64,000 nt of DNA from Ampullaceana balthica (GCA_944989445.1 CALYLW010000316.1:1206098-1270097); one strand, 5' to 3'. Positions 11,612-23,584 are shown, counted from the first letter of the stretch. Made by a program: numbers and translations. Notes: generated by a model not told the origin, from the letters alone.

Positions 11612-11857
11612 CTAAAAAGCTGAATACATGCCATCTAATCTTACTCTTATGACACATCCTGTTGTGTTGCATCTTTGACACAATGAGTTGTACTTGAATG
11701 GTCTTACTGGCATGGTGCTGAGCCGGGTTGCTGTGTTGCCACAGACAATTTCAGCTGAAGAGATGTTGGTTAAGTCAACTCTAATGGTTTCACTTCGAAT
11801 AAAAGTGGCATTCACTGTCATATTTCTCCCTGAATATGTGTAGATGTTTGTGTTGTT
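11612..11857 (-). pseudogene. Exon of an EGF-like/VWDE-like secreted protein (3'-most seen)
   Basis: The acceptor TTCCAACCAG is followed by a frame encoding NNTNIYTYSGRNMTVNATF, IRVDLTNISSAEIVCG and CQRCNTTGCVIRVRLDG, then a stop at 11,612. Cysteines and several N-x-S/T glycosylation sites indicate an extracellular protein. I do not recognise the domain with certainty; it resembles regions flanking EGF modules in invertebrate VWDE-like proteins. It may be the terminal exon, or may splice earlier. Confidence 0.5.
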
Positions 11858-12093
11858 CTGGTTGGAAATAATAAAGTATAATAAATTTTCTATCACCATA
11901 TTTATCTCAATCAATTCTATGCTATAAAAGTTTGTATCTTCTAGTAGCTCTGCTCACATATGTTTTAAAGCAATTTAAAAATAATAATATTAACAAAAGA
12001 TTTAGAATGAAAATTGGCTAATTAATGTTTAAAATTGATATTTGATCATTATTTTATTTAAAACTTTTAAAATAATTAATAAAGATCACATAC

Positions 12094-12281
12094 CAATTCA
12101 ACAATTCTACATTGAAGTCATTGAATGTTGACAAAGCCAAATCCATAAATATTGAGTTTGTCTCAATTTTTTTGGTGGCTTGAATCACAGAATTGACTGT
12201 CCACAGATCTGAGTGTTGGGGTAGTATTGACGTCTACATCACAACTGTCCCCAGCAAAGCCTTCATTGCACAAACATAAAC
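12094..12281 (-). pseudogene. EGF-like module exon of the VWDE-like gene
   Basis: After the acceptor GTGCACAG the exon encodes GLCLCNEGFAGDSCDVD, the C-terminal half of an EGF domain, then NTTPTLRSVDSQFCDSS. It continues in a shifted frame as KIETNSIFMDLALSTFND up to the donor GTATGTG. Its first codon completes the exon at 13,467 (phase 1), giving a canonical EGF spacing. The frame shift lies in a run of seven A bases, so either a disabling mutation or a homopolymer error. Confidence 0.65.
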
Positions 12282-12889
12282 CTGTGCACATAGGAGAATA
12301 TCGAGATACAACAGTTATTCAATCAATTATTTTATAAACAAACACTTTTTAATTGAAATTTAATAGTGGATATATGATCTCTAATAATGTCTCATATAAA
12401 AATTGTTTAATTTCTTCTGTAATCTTCTGGACAAACAGACTATAAATAGACATTAATTATTTTTATTACAGCTAGAGTCTTTAAAAATTAAAATAGCCAC
12501 AAGATAATTGCTGATATTTTTATATCAGCATTATCAACCAGTTGGTCTAAAAGAAGCAGTTTTGTCTCTATGATTGACTGGCATCTTTAAACCTAAATCA
12601 CATTCTAAGAGTCTGTGTGTTATAAAGCCAAACCCTGGCAGACTGATATATCTGTTGTATACACTTACCCTAATGTGATCTCTTCCCTCCCCCTGCCCCC
12701 CCCCCAAAAAAAAACAACAACAAATTAAACAACCATCCTTTATAAAGTATTGATTATGTTCAAACGCGACAAACATTTACAGACTGAAACCGACTTAAAT
12801 CCTCTTTGCTGTTCAACGGAGGCAGGGGGGGTGTGTGTTCACGGATGGCTGGACTGAACTCAGTGTGACACTTGAATGTCAACAAAGCA

Positions 12890-13117
12890 GGCCGCTAAAT
12901 ATAGTTATATAGAGATAAACTACAAAAGCATTAATTTAATTATGGTACATTCGATCAATCTGAAATTTTGATACGATGCATTGTTAGGTGACACAAGTCT
13001 ATGTGCAAAATATCAGCTCGATAGCATCACAGGAAGTGTGTAATTTTTTACTTTTGTTTTTCCGCCTGCCCGACCGACGAAGAGATGACGACAAGATTTC
13101 GAAGTTAATATAAGGGA
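12890..13117 (-). repeat. Helitron-like repeat family B, copy 3 (short)
   Basis: On minus it starts TCCCTTATATTAACTTCGAA after an A at 13,117 and contains the shared atcaaaatttcagattgatc block. It lacks the downstream half seen in the copies at 5.8 and 9.8 kb. Confidence 0.5.
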
Positions 13118-13191
13118 TTTAAAAACAGTGGAATGGGGACGTATGGGGAAGAAACCCTGGGTGAAAACAGCACTTTTTATCTCACACAATT

Positions 13192-13352
13192 GGAATTGGT
13201 TTATCAGATATATTAGAGAGCTCCTTCTTTACAGCCCTGATTAACTGTTAATTGTTGCTTTATCTGAAATATTAGAGAACTCCTTCTTTACAGCCCTGAT
13301 TAACTGTTATTTTTTGCTTTATCTGAAATATTAGAGAACTCCTTCTTTACAA
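13192..13352. repeat. Tandem array, three units of about 65 bp
   Basis: Three units containing tttatctgaaatattagaga, actccttctttacagccctg and attaactgtta. Confidence 0.85.
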
Positions 13353-13466
13353 CACAGTGTATCTGTTTATCCCTCCCCATTACCATTTTATTTTCTTGAG
13401 GCTTCAGATGTCATTTTGATAATTTTCTCCACCCAGAGAGAAGGTAGTTTGAATGGTCAAACTTAC

Positions 13467-13646
13467 CAAAGCTACAGTTGCCATTGCCATTACAGTCATC
13501 TGGACAAAGGTTTCCACAACTGCTGGTAATTTAGGAACACCATCATCACCTTCAAGCCATAGGTCAGCATCTAATGTTGCAACTATCTGGCACTCACGTC
13601 TTATGTTTTCAATAACCACAAAGACCCAACTGCTGTCTCCAGTCAA
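13467..13646 (-). pseudogene. Exon of the VWDE-like gene: extracellular segment plus start of EGF
   Basis: It lies between the acceptor TTTCTCAG and donor GTAAGT. It encodes LTGDSSWVFVVIENIRREC and QIVATLDADLWLEGDDGVP, then in another frame CGNLCPDDCNGNGNCSF, the N-terminal half of an EGF domain (C-x3-C-x3-C-x5-C) completed by the exon at 12,094-12,281. The frame change between the two parts, with TAA upstream in the EGF frame, is a frameshift inside a single exon. EGF modules act in extracellular protein binding. Confidence 0.65.
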
Positions 13647-13715
13647 CTGAGAAATGTCAAGGAAAAGTTGAGATTATTAGTTCGTCATATAAACAGAGCT
13701 CATTTAAAGCCATCA

Positions 13716-13792
13716 ATGTATAGAGAAAGATATTCAAAATACAGAGAAAGATATTCAAAGTACAGAGAAAGATATTCAAAGTGAAGAAATAA
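13716..13792. repeat. Tandem array, 22-bp unit, about 3.5 copies
   Basis: Units of tacagagaaagatattcaaa plus a base or two. The leucine/tyrosine-rich frame on minus is an artefact of this array. Confidence 0.85.
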
Positions 13793-14309
13793 ATATGCAA
13801 TGTACAACAAAAAAAAAGATATGCAAAGAATGAAGTTTGTAAAATATTTTGAATATTTTAAATAGATTAAAATAAATAAATTAATAATGTTTAGCAAAGC
13901 GATATCACTAACTGAAGCTACAGCAAGTCATATCTAGGCAGAAAATCAGGCAGACCATTTACAGAAGGAAAGTTTCTGAAGCGATGCATGATGATGCTAT
14001 GTGATGTCTTATATTCAAGATAAAAAGTAGATGTCCACAAATATAAGTCTGAGGAAAATGACAGTTGTTGAATAAATTTTTCAGCTTATTGAAAGTTAAT
14101 CCCTTTTTGTCCACAACCTCAATCAATTGAGTTTGACACTACTGCCGTGATGTCTCAACAATGCTTAAATCGTGTAACACTAATGTAATAAATGACAAGA
14201 AAATAGTACAACTTTTTTGTATTACTTAATTATGAAGATGGATGATATATTGAGTACTGAACATTAAGTAGTTTACTCCAATATAATGTTCATGTTGTGT
14301 ATGGAAAAA

Positions 14310-14390
14310 GAGTCAACAATACTGAGAGGTGCTATAAGTCAACAATACTGAGAGATGCTATAAGTCAACAATACTGAGAGGTGCTATAAC
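14310..14390. repeat. Tandem array, 26-bp unit, three copies
   Basis: Units of agtcaacaatactgagaggt plus gctata. Confidence 0.85.
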
Positions 14391-14558
14391 ACATTGTAGC
14401 TGGTTGTGTTGCTGTCAAATTCACATTTACTTTCAATTATCATTTATATCAAAATATAGTTTTCCTGTATGGAATGTTATGATAAAGAATTAATGTATTT
14501 ACCAAAAAAAATTATAATAAGAATATTTTTCTTATCAAAATAAACTCTATAAACATAC

Positions 14559-14703
14559 ATGATAATCAGTGGTGCAGAATTCAATTGAGTTATTGAAGCA
14601 AGCCTCTAGAAGTTGACTGCAACCTTGAATGGATACTGATCCATTAATCTGGTTAGTGCAAAAGATCCTGGCTGTGTCCAGTGTGATATTTGTGTTTACA
14701 GAC
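14559..14703 (-). pseudogene. Exon of the VWDE-like gene, Cys/Asn-rich
   Basis: The frame VNTNITLDTARIFC, TNQINGSVSIQGCSQLLEAC, FNNSIEFCTTDYH ends at a good donor (GTATGT). The 5' limit is unclear; I see no acceptor AG at the expected place. Four cysteines and several N-glycosylation sequons fit an ectodomain. It lies between the exon at 15,089 and the EGF exon at 13,646, in line with one minus-strand gene. Confidence 0.5.
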
Positions 14704-15014
14704 GGCAGAATTTTTTTAAAATGTAAGTTATTGATTACGTTTTAGTTTATAATTACACAAATCTATAAAAACAAAAGCAAATTAAATTTAGAATAAAATT
14801 TCAGTATTTGTAGCTTAAAATTGGGGGCCTATTGCCAAATGAGCAAAAGTTAACTCATACAAAATATAAATGTCTCTTTATTAGCAGTGGCATTGGCAAG
14901 GCTTCTTACAGAAACATACTTTAAGAAATAACCAACTGAAAGAATGATACAAATTATTGTTAAAACACTTAACACTTACAATAAAGACATAACTGGCATT
15001 ATATTTGAAATTTT

Positions 15015-15089
15015 ATTTAGGTTCTGACGAGATACAATTAGGTGGGTTCTCATCACTTTCAGCAAACAGTGATCCAGTGATGTCAGTAC
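15015..15089 (-). pseudogene. Small exon of the VWDE-like gene
   Basis: After the acceptor CTGACAG the frame reads GTDITGSLFAESDENPPNC and ISSEP. The first bases complete the split glycine codon left by the exon at 15,467-15,632, so phases match. No convincing donor follows; the frame runs into a stop shortly after. Confidence 0.45.
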
Positions 15090-15466
15090 CTGTCAGATGA
15101 AATGTTAGTTTACTGAATCTACAAACATCTACAACTATTTCTTGTTTTTAATGAAATAGTCAAAGTCAATGGGCTTTAATGCAAACAAATATAAATTATT
15201 CAATTAATAGTTTTGAAAAACAACAACAGCAGCATAACGTTTGGAGTTTAAGAAATGGCCCTGTGAATGACAGAATCTGTAATGGCTTTCAATGAAATAT
15301 TGCTGGGATATTTTTACATGTGATCAAAGATGATTAGGATTTTTTCAAAGAGAAAGACTACAAAGCAACATAACAGGCAGGTAAAAAAGATCTTAAAGTT
15401 TAAAAGAACTAACCTTTTTTGAGTTTTTCACTGTAAAAATATCTTAGCCAGTTTAACAGAACTTAC

Positions 15467-15632
15467 CCTGTCTGAGCATGCCATTGACTGGGTTGACAAC
15501 TGCACTGTTAACCTCGTCACCATCATCTCCACTGATATTCTCATCTAACTCCACATCATCTCTAGAGCACTGGAAGAGGCTTGCATTACCATACTGACAT
15601 TGACAGTAGTAGGAGCCTGTGCTGTTTTGAAC
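15467..15632 (-). pseudogene. Exon of the VWDE-like gene: partial EGF and acidic linker
   Basis: Acceptor CTACTAAG, donor GTAAGT. The frame VQNSTGSYYCQCQYG, NASLFQCSRDDVELDENISG, DDGDEVNSAVVNPVNGMLRQ is open throughout. YYCQCQ resembles the end of a calcium-binding EGF module; the rest is an acidic linker. It is the most upstream exon seen. Immediately to the right lies the large 59/61-bp array, beyond which no more exons of this gene are visible. Confidence 0.55.
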
Positions 15633-15689
15633 CTTAGTAGGTTAGTAGGACCACAGTATCCGTTGAATAGAGATTCGTTTTATCACAAC

Positions 15690-18010
15690 TTTATCACAGT
15701 CCTTTTCTATATGATATAGTAGGATCTTGTAGTAGTTATAGCCACAACTTTATCACAGTCCTATTATATATGATATAGTAGGATCTTGTAGTAGTAATAG
15801 TCACAACTTTATCACAGTCCTATTCTATATGATATAGTAGGATCTTGTAGTAGTTATAGCCACAACTTTATCACAGTCCTATTCTATATGATATAGTAGA
15901 GGATCTTGTAGTAGTTATAGCCACAACTTTATCACAGTCCTATTCTATATGATATAGTAGGATCTTGTAGTAGTTATAGCCACAACTTTATCACAGTCCT
16001 ATTCTATATGATATAGTAGGATCTTGTAGTAGTTATAGCCACAACTTTATCACAGTCCTATTCTAAATGATATAGTAGAGGATCTTGTGGTAGTTATAGC
16101 CACAACTTTATCACAGTCCTATTCTATATGATATAGTAGAGGATCTTATAGTAGTTATAGCCACAACTTTATCACAGTCCTATTCTATATGATATAGTAG
16201 GATCTTGTAGTAGTTATAGCCACAACTTTATCACAGTCCTATTCTATATGATATAGTAGAGGATCTTATAGTAGTTATAGCCACAACTTTATCACAGTCC
16301 TATTCTATATGATATAGTAGAGGATCTTGTAGTAGTTATAGCCACAACTTTATCACAGTCCTATTCTATATGATATAGTAGAGGATCTTGTAGTAGTTAT
16401 AGCCACAACTTTATCACAGTCCTATTCTATATGATATAGTAGGATCTTGTAGTAGTTATAGCCACAACTTTATCACAGTCCTATTCTATATGATATAGTA
16501 GAGGATCTTGTAGTAGTTATAGCCACAACTTTATCACAGTCCTATTCTATATGATATAGTAGGATCTTGTAGTAGTTATAGCCACAACTTTATCACAGTC
16601 CTATTCTATATGATATAGTAGAGGATATTGTAGTAGTTATAGCCACAACTTTATCACAGTCCTATTCGATATGATATAGTAGGATCTTGTAGTAGTAATA
16701 GTCACAACTTTATCACAGTCCTATTCTATATGATATAATAGGATCTTTTAGTAGTTATAGCCACAACTTTATCACAGTCCTATTCTATATGATATAGTAG
16801 AGGATCTTGTAGTAGTTATAGCCACAACTTTATCACAGTCCTATTCTATATGATATAGTAGGATCTTGTAGTAGTTATAGCCACAACTTTATCACAGTCC
16901 TATTCTATATGATATAGTAGGATCTTGTAGTAGTTATAGCCACAACTTTATCACAGTCCTATTCTATATGATATAGTAGAGGATCTTGTAGTAGTTATAG
17001 CCACAACTTTATCACAGTCCTATTCTATATGATATAGTAGGATCTTGTAGTAGTTATAGCCACAACTTTATCACAGTCCTATTCTATATGACATAGTAGG
17101 ATCTTGTAGTAGTTATAGCCACAACTTTATCACAGTCCTATTCTATATGATATAGTAGAGGATCTTGTAGTAGTTATAGCCACAACTTTATCACAGTCAT
17201 ATTCTATATGATATAGTAGTTATAGCCACAACTTTATCACAGTCCTATTCTATATGATATAGTAGGATCTTGTAGTAGTTATAGCCACAACTTTATCACA
17301 GTCCTATTCTATATGATATAGTAGAGGATCTTGTAGTAGTTATAGCCACAACTTTATCACAGTCCTATTCTATATGATATAGTAGGATCTTGTAGTAGTT
17401 ATAGCCACAACTTTATCACAGTCCTATTCTATATGATATAGTAGAGGATCTTGTAGTAGTTATAGCCACAACTTTATCACAGTCCTATTCTATATGACAT
17501 AGTAGAGGATCTTGTAGTAGTTATAGCCACAACTTTATCACATACCTATTCTATATGATATAGTAGGATCTTGTAGTAGTTATAGCCACAACTTTATCAC
17601 AGGCCTATTCTATATGATATAGTAGGATCTTGTAGTAGTTATAGCCACAACTTTATCACAGTCCTATTCTATATGATATAGTAGGATCTTGTAGTAGTAA
17701 TAGCCACAACTTTATCACAGTCCTATTCTATATGATATAGTAGGATCTTGTAGTAGTAATAGCCACAACTTTATCACAGTCCTATTCTATATGATATAGT
17801 AGGATCTTGTAGTAGTTATAGCCACAACTTTATCACAGTCCTATTCTATATGATATAGTAGGATCTTGTAGTAGTTCTAGCCACAACTTTATCACAGTCC
17901 TATTCTATATGATATAGTAGGATCTTGTAGTAGTAATAGCCACAACTTTATCACAGTCCTATTCTATATGATATAGTAGAGGATCTTGCAGTAGTTATAG
18001 CCACAACTTT
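15690..18010. repeat. Minisatellite, 59/61-bp units, about 39 copies
   Basis: Units contain gtagttatagccacaacttt, atcacagtcctattctatat and gatatagtaggatctt. Two length classes differ by an extra ag (tagaggatc versus taggatc) and are intermixed. The array sits next to the exon at 15,467-15,632, but I cannot match the unit to coding sequence. Confidence 0.95.
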
Positions 18011-18293
18011 TCATTTAATAAAAATAATAAACTTCTTATTTTTATCACTGCATTGAAATTATAATAAAATCTAATTTTAAATGGAATTTATCCAAGCATA
18101 TTCTAGTGCATTATAATTAAGGGTGAGGTGGTGAGTCAGGTTAGGTAGATGAAAATATATCAAACATGGTACAGACAAACCTGAAAAATGACAACAATTT
18201 CAGCAAGTTGACTTCTTCAGAGAATACTACCAACATAAAATAGAAATATTTTTTTCAAAATCTGTCTGAAATTTATTTTTGTGCAAAATTTAC

Positions 18294-18429
18294 CTGTCCT
18301 TTTAAAGTCAGCACACAGTTTCAATCTCTTCCTGATGCTACTCTCAGAGTGAGATGAGAACGCTTTCTTTTCCATTTTGATTCTGTGTGGCTTATCTTTG
18401 CTTTTCCAGAACAGCTGATACATGAAGAC
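18294..18429 (-). CDS. TAF1: TAF1 exon, winged-helix segment (intact frame)
   Basis: Acceptor TTGTCAG, donor GTAAAT; 136 nt, 45 codons plus one base. It encodes [39 protein letters not shown] and ADFKRTG, an unmistakable TAF1 signature. Compared with the usual form, two residues after KME are missing, an in-frame loss. The frame is otherwise open. It follows directly from the exon at 21,765-21,879 in protein order. Confidence 0.93.
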
Positions 18430-18799
18430 CTGACAAGAAAAAAAATAATGATAACTTAATGGAAAACAAGTTTTTACTATGCATTTTTGTAACTGTTAGT
18501 AAGCCTTGTGATTTTATAAATTAATCATTACCATTGAGGTTGAAGAATTAAAAGAAACTGACTCTTCACATATTCTTTTTTCACACCCAAGAAAATGTGA
18601 ATGTTGTGGCCTTTCAAATTGTGAAATCTCTGATATCATTTTTTTTAAATTTCTATATATTTTTTTTAAAAGATTTAATTATCATCATATCTGGTGTACA
18701 ATTTAGAGAACATTCAGTTGTGATATAAGCAAATTATATCAGCAAAATTAATTGTGATGATTAATGTGTTTGAGAGGTTTAAGCTATGGAGAGCTAAAA

Positions 18800-21718
18800 A
18801 TATCACAGTACATCAGCCCATGGTCCTATACAGCACTCTAAACAAGGTATACTATGTACATCAGCCCATGGTCCTGTACAGCACTCTAAACAAGGTATAC
18901 CATGTACATCAGCCCATGGTCCTATACAGCACTCTAAACAAGGTATACCATGTACATCAGCCCATGGTCCTATACAGCACTCTAAACAAGGTATACCATG
19001 TACATCAGCCCATGGTCTTATACAGCACTCTAAACAAGGTTTACCATGTACATCAGCCCATGGTCCTACACAGCACTCTAAACAAGGTTTACCATGTTCA
19101 TCAGCCCATGGTCCTATACAGCACTCTAAACAAGGTATACCATGTACATCAGCCCATGGTCCTATACAGCACTCTAAACAAGGTTTACCATGTACATCAG
19201 CCCATGGTCCTATACAGCACTCTAAACAAGGTATACCATGTACATCAGCCCATGGTCCTATACAGCACTCTAAACAAGGTTTGACATGGTCCTATACCAT
19301 GTACATAAGCCCATGGTCCTATACAGCACTCTAAACAAGGTATACCATGTACATCAGCCCATGGTCCTATACAGCACTCTAAACAAGGTATACCATGTAC
19401 ATCAGCCCATGGTCCTATACAGCACTCTAAACAAGGTTTACCATGTACATCAGCCCTTGGTCCTATACAGCACTCTAAACAAGGTTTACCATGTACATCA
19501 GCCCATGGTCCTATACAGCACTCTAAACAAGGTTTACCATGTACATCAGCCCATGGTCCTATACAGCACTCTAAACAAGGTATACCATGTACATCAGCCC
19601 ATGGTCCTATACAGCACTCTAAACAAGGTATACCATGTACATCAGCCCATGGTCCTGTACAGCACTCTAAACAAGGTTTACCATGTACATCAGCCCATGG
19701 TCCTATACAGCACTCTAAACAAGGTTTACCATGTACATCAGCCCATGGTCCTATACAGCACTCTAAACAAGGTATACCATGTACATCAGCCCATGGTCCT
19801 ATACAGCACTCTAAACAAGGTTTGACATGGTCCTGTACAGCACTCTAAACAAGGTTTGACATGGTCCTATACAGCACTCTAAACAAGGTATACCATGTAC
19901 ATCAGCCCATGGTCCTATACAGCACTCTAAACAAGGTTTACCATGTACATCAGCCCATGGTCCTATACAGCACTCTTAACAAGGTTTACCATGTACATCA
20001 GCCCATGGTCCTGTACAGCACTCTAAACAAGGTTTACCATGTACATCAGCCCATGGTCCTATACAGCACTCTAAACAAGGTATACCATGTACATCAGCCC
20101 ATGGTCCTATACAGCACTCTAAACAAGGTTTACCATGTACATCAGCCCATGGTCCTATACAGCACTCTAAACAAGGTTTACCATGTACATCAGCCCATGG
20201 TCCTGTACAGCACTCTAAACAAGGTTTACCATGTACATCAGCCCATGGTCCTGTACAGCACTCTAAACAAGGTTTGACATGGTCCTGTACAGCACTCTAA
20301 ACAAGGTTTACCATGTACATCAGCCCATGGTCCTATACAGCACTCTAAACAAGGTTTACCATGTACATCAGCCCATGGTCCTGTACAGCACTCTAAACAA
20401 GGTTTACCATGTACATCAGCCCATGGTCCTATACAGCACTCTAAACAAGGTTTACCATGTACATCAGCCCATGGTCCTATACAGCACTCTAAACAAGGTA
20501 TACCATGTACATCAGCCCATGGTCCTATACAGCACTCTAAACAAGGTTTACCATGTACATCAGCCCATGGTCCTATACAGCACTCTAAACAAGGTTTGAC
20601 ATGGTCCTGTACAGCACTCTAAACAAGGTTTACCATGTACATCAGCCCATGGTCCTATACAGCACTCTAAACAAGGTTTACCATGTACATCAGCCCATGG
20701 TCCTATACAGCACTCTAAACAAGGTTTACCATGTACATCAGCCCATGGTCCTATACAGCACTCTAAACAAGGTTTACCATGTACATCAGCCCATGGTCCT
20801 ATACAGCACTCTAAACAAGGTTTACCATGTACATCAGCCCATGGTCCTATACAGCACTCTAAACAAGGTATACCATGTACATCAGCCCATGGTCCTATAC
20901 AGCACTCTAAACAAGGTTTGACATGGTCCTATACAGCACTCTAAACAAGGTTTGACATGGTCCTGTACAGCACTCTAAACAAGGTTTGACATGGTCCTGT
21001 ACAGCACTCTAAACAAGGTTTACCATGTACATCAGCCCATGGTCCTATACAGCACTCTAAACAAGGTTTACCATGTACATCAGCCCATGGTCCTATACAG
21101 CACTCTAAACAAGGTTTACCATGTACATCAGCCCATGGTCCTATACAGCACTCTAAACAAGGTATACCATGTACATCAGCCCATGGTCCTATACAGCACT
21201 CTAAACAAGGTTTGACATGGTCCTATACAGCACTCTAAACAAGGTTTGACATGGTCCTGTACAGCACTCTAAACAAGGTTTGACATGGTCCTGTACAGCA
21301 CTCTAAACAAGGTTTACCATGTACATCAGCCCATGGTCCTATACAGCACTCTAAACAAGGTTTACCATGTACATCAGCCCATGGTCCTATACAGCACTCT
21401 AAACAAGGTTTACCATGTACATCAGCCCATGGTCCTATACAGCACTCTAAACAAGGTATACCATGTACATCAGCCCATGGTCCTATACAGCACTCTAAAC
21501 AAGGTTTGACATGGTCCTATACAGCACTCTAAAAAAGGTTTGACATGGTCCTATACAGCACTCTAAACAAGGTTTGACATGGTCCTATACAGCACTCTAA
21601 ACAAGTTTTGACATGGTCCTATACAGCACTCTAAACAAGGTTTGACATGGTCCTGTACAGCACTCTAAACAAGGTTTGACATGGTCCTGTACAGCACTCT
21701 AAACAAGGTTTGACATGT
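18800..21718. repeat. Minisatellite, 48-bp units with 34-bp variants, about 60 copies
   Basis: The 48-bp unit contains catgtacatcagcccatggt, cctatacagcactctaaaca and aggtttac. The 34-bp variant lacks the tacatcagcccatg part. As 48 is a multiple of three, all three plus frames can stay open, and one reads a 16-residue repeat (YHVHQPMVLYSTLNKV) for up to about 180 codons. No splice signal or promoter supports translation; it lies in a TAF1 intron. Confidence 0.95.
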
Positions 21719-21764
21719 AAAGAATATCACTGAGCAGTAAAGCTATTTAAACTCTAACACTCAC

Positions 21765-21879
21765 TTATAGAAAATCTCGGACAAAATTGTTGGCTCGCTT
21801 AGAGTTGGGGCGAGGAACTTCCATTAGTGGTCCCTCTTGACCCACAGCGTAGATGGTTTCCACATCACGAACGTAGTAT
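21765..21879 (-). pseudogene. TAF1: TAF1 exon (copy a), ends in a premature stop
   Basis: Acceptor TTCTAACAG; 115 nt; donor GTGAGTG. It encodes [37 protein letters not shown], matching the TAF1 segment before the winged helix. The last codon is TAA, where TAF1 has glutamine, so a CAA-to-TAA change gives a stop right at the exon end. The same stop is present in copy b at 23,346-23,460, so it predates the duplication. The acceptor side carries a 17-bp array. Confidence 0.92.
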
Positions 21880-22105
21880 CTGTTAGAATGTAGTATCTGT
21901 TAGAATGTAGTATCTGTTAGAATGTAGTATCTGTTAGAATGTAGTATCTGTTAGAATGTAGTATCTGTTAGAATGTAGTATCTGTTAGAATGTAGTATCT
22001 GTTAGAATGTAGTATCTGTTAGAATGTAGTATCTGTTAGAATGTAGTATCTGTTAGAATGTAGTATCTGTTAGAATGTAGTATCTGTTAGAATGTAGTAT
22101 CTGTT
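21877..22105. repeat. 17-bp array iterating a TAF1 splice acceptor, about 13 copies
   Basis: Unit gtagtatctgttagaat. On minus each unit is attctaacag followed by atactac, i.e. the intron end, the AG and the first exon codons of the TAF1 exon at 21,765-21,879. The array therefore offers about 13 near-identical 3' splice sites. Confidence 0.9.
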
Positions 22106-22277
22106 TCAATTTATTCTCATTGTTTCAAAGGCAAGCTTAACTAGAAGCCATTGTTAACACAAGGTGAACATATCAATTACATCTCTTACAAAAGATATCT
22201 CTTGACCTAAAAAAACTTAAAATAATACAAATAACAACAAAAACAACCTTCCATATCCACAGGATTTGGCTTTATAT

Positions 22278-23300
22278 TTGGTCCTATACAGCACTCTAAA
22301 CAAGGTATACCATGTACATCAGCCCATGGTCCTATACAGCACTCTAAACAAGGTTTACCATGTACATCAGCCCATGGTCCTATACAGCACTCTAAACAAG
22401 GTTTACCATGTACATCAGCCCATGGTCCTGTACAGCACTCTAAACAAGGTTTACCATGTACATCAGCCCATGGTCCTGTACAGCACTCTAAACAAGGTTT
22501 GACATGGCCCTGTACAGCACTCTAAACAAGGTTTACCATGTACATCAGCCCATGGTCCTATACAGCACTCTAAACAAGGTTTACCATGTACATCAGCCCA
22601 TGGTCCTATACAGCACTCTAAACAAGGTTTGACATGGTCCTGTACAGCACTCTAAACAAGGTTTACCATGTACATCAGCCCATGGTCCTATACAGCACTC
22701 TAAACAAGGTTTACCATGTACATCAGCCCATGGTCCTATACAGCACTCTAAACAAGGTTTACCATGTACATCAGCCCATGGTCCTATACAGCACTCTAAA
22801 CAAGGTTTGACATGGTCCTATACAGCACTCTAAACAAGGTTTGACATGGTCCTATACAGCACTCTAAACAAGGTTTGACATGGTCCTGTACAGCACTCTA
22901 AACAAGGTTTGACATGGTCCTGTACAGCACTCTAAACAAGGTTTACCATGTACATCAGCCCATGGTCCTATACAGCACTCTAAACAAGGTTTACCATGTA
23001 CATCAGCCCATGGTCCTATACAGCACTCTAAACAAGGTATACCATGTACATCAGCCCATGGTCCTATACAGCACTCTAAACAAGGTTTGACATGGTCCTA
23101 TACAGCACTCTAAAAAAGGTTTGACATGGTCCTATACAGCACTCTAAACAAGGTTTGACATGGTCCTATACAGCACTCTAAACAAGTTTTGACATGGTCC
23201 TATACAGCACTCTAAACAAGGTTTGACATGGTCCTGTACAGCACTCTAAACAAGGTTTGACATGGTCCTGTACAGCACTCTAAACAAGGTTTGACATGTA
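22278..23300. repeat. 48/34-bp minisatellite, duplicated part
   Basis: Same units as 18,800-21,718, carried along in the segmental duplication. The right half consists mainly of the short 34-bp variant. Confidence 0.93.
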
Positions 23301-23345
23301 AAGAATATCACTGAGCAGTAAAGCTATTTAAACTCTAACACTCAC

Positions 23346-23460
23346 TTATAGAAAATCTCGGACAAAATTGTTGGCTCGCTTAGAGTTGGGGCGAGGAACT
23401 TCCATTAGTGGTCCCTCTTGACCCACAGCGTAGATGGTTTCCACATCACGAACGTAGTAT
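23346..23460 (-). pseudogene. TAF1: TAF1 exon (copy b), duplicate of 21,765-21,879
   Basis: Same sequence as copy a over its whole length, including the terminal TAA codon and the donor GTGAGTG. Having two copies of one exon in a row would disturb the message even without the stop. Confidence 0.9.
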
Positions 23461-23584
23461 CTGTTAGAATGTAGTATCTGTTAGAATGTAGTATCTGTTA
23501 GAATGTAGTATCTGTTAGAATGTAGTATCTGTTAGAATGTAGTATCTGTTAGAATGTAGTATCTGTTAGAATGTAGTATCTGTT
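23455..23584. repeat. 17-bp acceptor array, copy b, about 7-8 units
   Basis: Same unit as 21,877-22,105 but only about half as many copies, showing array length change since the duplication. Confidence 0.9.

Noticed and set aside
18754..22502. Series of long open frames with a 16-residue repeat on plus
   Set aside because: They arise because a 48-bp minisatellite keeps frames open. No splice signals, promoter or domain; they lie antisense to TAF1, within an intron.
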